DNA from: Atopsyche davidsoni
Taxonomy: Eukaryota; Arthropoda; Insecta; Trichoptera; Hydrobiosidae
NCBI GenBank assembly: GCA_022113835.1
Contig: JAILWY010000023.1
Coordinates: forward strand, 7,192,001-7,256,000
Direction: 5' to 3'
DNA length: 64,000 bases
This document shows, in pieces, positions 62,198 to 64,000 of the stretch. A program made the position numbers and the translations under genes. The notes beneath the pieces are model-generated. The model was not told the origin of the DNA, did no database searches, and saw nothing but the letters and a program-made list of their open reading frames with translations. Each line of letters starts with the position of its first letter. Position 1 is the stretch's first letter.

Positions 62198-64000
62198 ATG
62201 TCATCCTGTACAGATTCTATCCTTGATATTATGAAAGAAAGTGGTACAGATAACGATGGAAATATATTATATACTGGTAAGCCAAGAGAAAATCCTGAAA
62301 AGAGAGTTAGCCTCCCAGAAGTTAAAATAGTATCTCAAGAAAAATCCAATACTATGGTGTACAATAATACTGATAGCATTTTGCAAAGCTCATATCAGAA
62401 TATGAACTTAAACCCTAATATGGACTCTACCAATAATATTACTGAAAAAGACGATTCTATATCAAAATTTTTTGATAACCACGATAGAAACAAGCCACTT
62501 TCTGGAAAGCCCAGCAAAAATTCTAAAAAGAGAGGTAGGCGCCGAGCAAAGAAATTAACGCCTCTGGAAAATCCAGATGCAACCATGCACGTCGACACAA
62601 ATTTGCAAAGCACTTTTCAAAATATGACTTTAAATCCTATTGATGGGTCTCTTGACACGGACACTGCTAAATGCAGTATCAATATTTTGGTTGATAATGA
62701 AATTGAAGCTCTTAATACATCTGGAATGGTGATAAAAAGAAAAACTCGTCGTCGAATAAGAATCCGTAAACAAGTCAATACTCAAGATCAGGAAAAAAAT
62801 TCTATTGATTTATCAGATCCCCAATTTTCTATAAATAATCACAACCACGATATTTTAGCTTTACAAAATCTTTATTTCTTGCATAATAAAATCAATAATT
62901 TTAAAAACTCTTCAAAGCCTGACAAACAGAAAACCCAGGTTATAAATTCTGAATCTTTTGAGCCAAAGGTAAAATTTCCGACCCCTGGCGGAAGTAAACA
63001 AACCTCAAAAAGTACTCAAAATGTAAACTATACATTTGATGCTTACTTTAGCGAGGAAACAGTATTAAAAGGTCTCGAAACTGATATGTTAATTAAGGGT
63101 TCATTAAGAATAAATCCTAAAGCGTATCAGCAAGCTTATGTCAGTCATCCTAACAAAAAGTCTCCCGACATCATGATAAATGGACTGAAGGACAGAAACA
63201 GAGCATTAGAAAATGATATTGTAGTGGTACAAGTAAGGCCACCGGCTGTAGAGACCAGCGGAAAACAGACCGGAAGAATAGTATATATAATGGAAAAAAA
63301 CCATCCTCGGACATGTGTTGGCAAATTGGAAATAAAAGACACTCATAAAAGTGTAGTTTATTTTTATCCGAGAGATAAAAGAATGCCTATTTTGCAAATT
63401 CCTTTAATCGATTGTCCTCCAGCTTTTGATAAGGATTACAAAAAATATGAAAGCTTTTTATTTTTGGCCAAAATCACGAATTGGACCAACACAAGATTTG
63501 CCTCAGGTACCATTCTGGAGACTGTCGGCCATTCTAAGGAATTATGTGTTCAATCAAAAGCAATTCTCTTAGAAAACTGTCTAGATGTCACCCCCTATGG
63601 ATCCGATGTCAAGCATCTGTATCCAGATGAAACTTTTGTCATACCTACGGATGAAATTAAAAAAAGAGAAGACTTCAGAAACAAATGTGTTTTTACAATA
63701 GACCCTCCGACAGCAAGGGATCTTGATGATGCTGTATCATGCGAGTTAATGTCAAATGGTAATTACGAAATCGGTGTTCACATATCAGATGTCACCTATT
63801 TTTTGAAGGAAGGAAATATTCTTGATGAAAAAGTAGCTAGAAAAGCTACTACAGTTTATCTGATGGATGGTACCTTCCACATGTTGCCCAAAGACTTGTG
63901 TTTACTGTGCTCTCTTCTTCCTGGGTCCGATAAACTCACCTTCTCAGTAATTTGGGAAATAAGTAAGGAGGGAAAAATTATAAATCATCGCTTTGCGAGA
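62198..64000 (+). CDS. Dis3l2: DIS3L2 3'-5' exoribonuclease (cut by window end)
   Basis: ATG 62198 opens 601 codons without a stop or intron up to the window edge, so the C-terminus is missing. DIS3L2 is the cytoplasmic RNase II/RNB-family enzyme that degrades 3'-uridylated RNAs independently of the exosome. The conserved core starts near residue 278 (FDAYFSEETVLKGL, first cold-shock domain). The RNB signature DPPTARDLDDA is at 502-512 with all four metal-binding aspartates (502, 508, 510, 511), followed by HISDV and YLMDGTFHMLPKDLCLLCSL. There is no PIN domain, which separates it from DIS3. The first 277 residues are Asn/Ser/Lys-rich and contain an internal duplication (about 27-77 and 103-150). 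The frame is not in doubt: it stays open 1.8 kb in AT-rich DNA. The S1 domain lies beyond the window. Confidence 0.97.
   Translation, partial: MSSCTDSILDIMKESGTDNDGNILYTGKPRENPEKRVSLPEVKIVSQEKSNTMVYNNTDSILQSSYQNMNLNPNMDSTNNITEKDDSISKFFDNHDRNKPLSGKPSKNSKKRGRRRAKKLTPLENPDATMHVDTNLQSTFQNMTLNPIDGSLDTDTAKCSINILVDNEIEALNTSGMVIKRKTRRRIRIRKQVNTQDQEKNSIDLSDPQFSINNHNHDILALQNLYFLHNKINNFKNSSKPDKQKTQVINSESFEPKVKFPTPGGSKQTSKSTQNVNYTFDAYFSEETVLKGLETDMLIKGSLRINPKAYQQAYVSHPNKKSPDIMINGLKDRNRALENDIVVVQVRPPAVETSGKQTGRIVYIMEKNHPRTCVGKLEIKDTHKSVVYFYPRDKRMPILQIPLIDCPPAFDKDYKKYESFLFLAKITNWTNTRFASGTILETVGHSKELCVQSKAILLENCLDVTPYGSDVKHLYPDETFVIPTDEIKKREDFRNKCVFTIDPPTARDLDDAVSCELMSNGNYEIGVHISDVTYFLKEGNILDEKVARKATTVYLMDGTFHMLPKDLCLLCSLLPGSDKLTFSVIWEISKEGKIINHRFAR

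Noticed and set aside
1..64000. CRISPR arrays, bacterial operons, prophage or integrated virus
   Set aside because: Introns, mariner and Helitron elements and the host genes show a eukaryotic chromosome; no spaced direct repeats, viral polymerase or capsid-like frames were seen.

Overview
This window is animal nuclear DNA, most likely insect and probably lepidopteran. It is AT-rich, with introns bounded by GT/AG. It carries mariner and Helitron-type transposons and several short inverted-repeat elements. The three confident host genes have insect orthologues. I could not run any similarity search, so the order-level call is an inference.

Layout. Positions 1 to about 42,500 form a gene desert. 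An AT-rich background is interrupted by about 28 short GC-rich blocks of roughly 70-370 bp, many carrying homeodomain-type ATTA or TTTAT cores. They look like candidate cis-regulatory elements of a developmental locus whose target is not visible here. Three dense motif clusters stand out: three CACGTG boxes (4,722-4,772), a perfect palindrome around AAGGTCA (2,883-2,904) and three ATTTGCAT octamers (31,666-31,820). Only weak exon candidates occur in the desert (10,072-10,204; 13,563-13,723; 33,552-34,345). Transposon remnants sit at 19.26-21.38 kb, 22.61-23.30 kb, 32.2 kb, 36.91-37.92 kb and 38.96-40.19 kb. The last is a mariner whose transposase is clearly dead.

From 42.85 kb comes a 15-copy 21-bp minisatellite, then a GC-rich promoter-like block (43.68-44.41 kb) with a strong splice donor. 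This probably starts a plus-strand gene for an SBK/meng-po-type protein kinase. Its coding exons can be placed from 49,206 to 54,547 (seven exons, all phases consistent, 720 residues). Tail-to-tail with it lies a minus-strand gene for the ATAD5/Elg1 PCNA unloader (61,515-56,729, two exons, 1,469 residues). Head-to-head with that, 682 bp away, lies DIS3L2 (62,198 to beyond the window end), the 3'-5' exonuclease of uridylated RNA.

The three genes have unrelated jobs (signalling, replication clamp unloading, RNA decay). The close divergent ATAD5/DIS3L2 pair probably shares a promoter region. I found no convincing previously undescribed system. The best second-look items are the regulatory-looking block array, the motif clusters, the phase-reconstructed kinase start with two tiny upstream ORFs, the internal duplication in the DIS3L2 N-terminus, and the repeat families whose ends can be read precisely.
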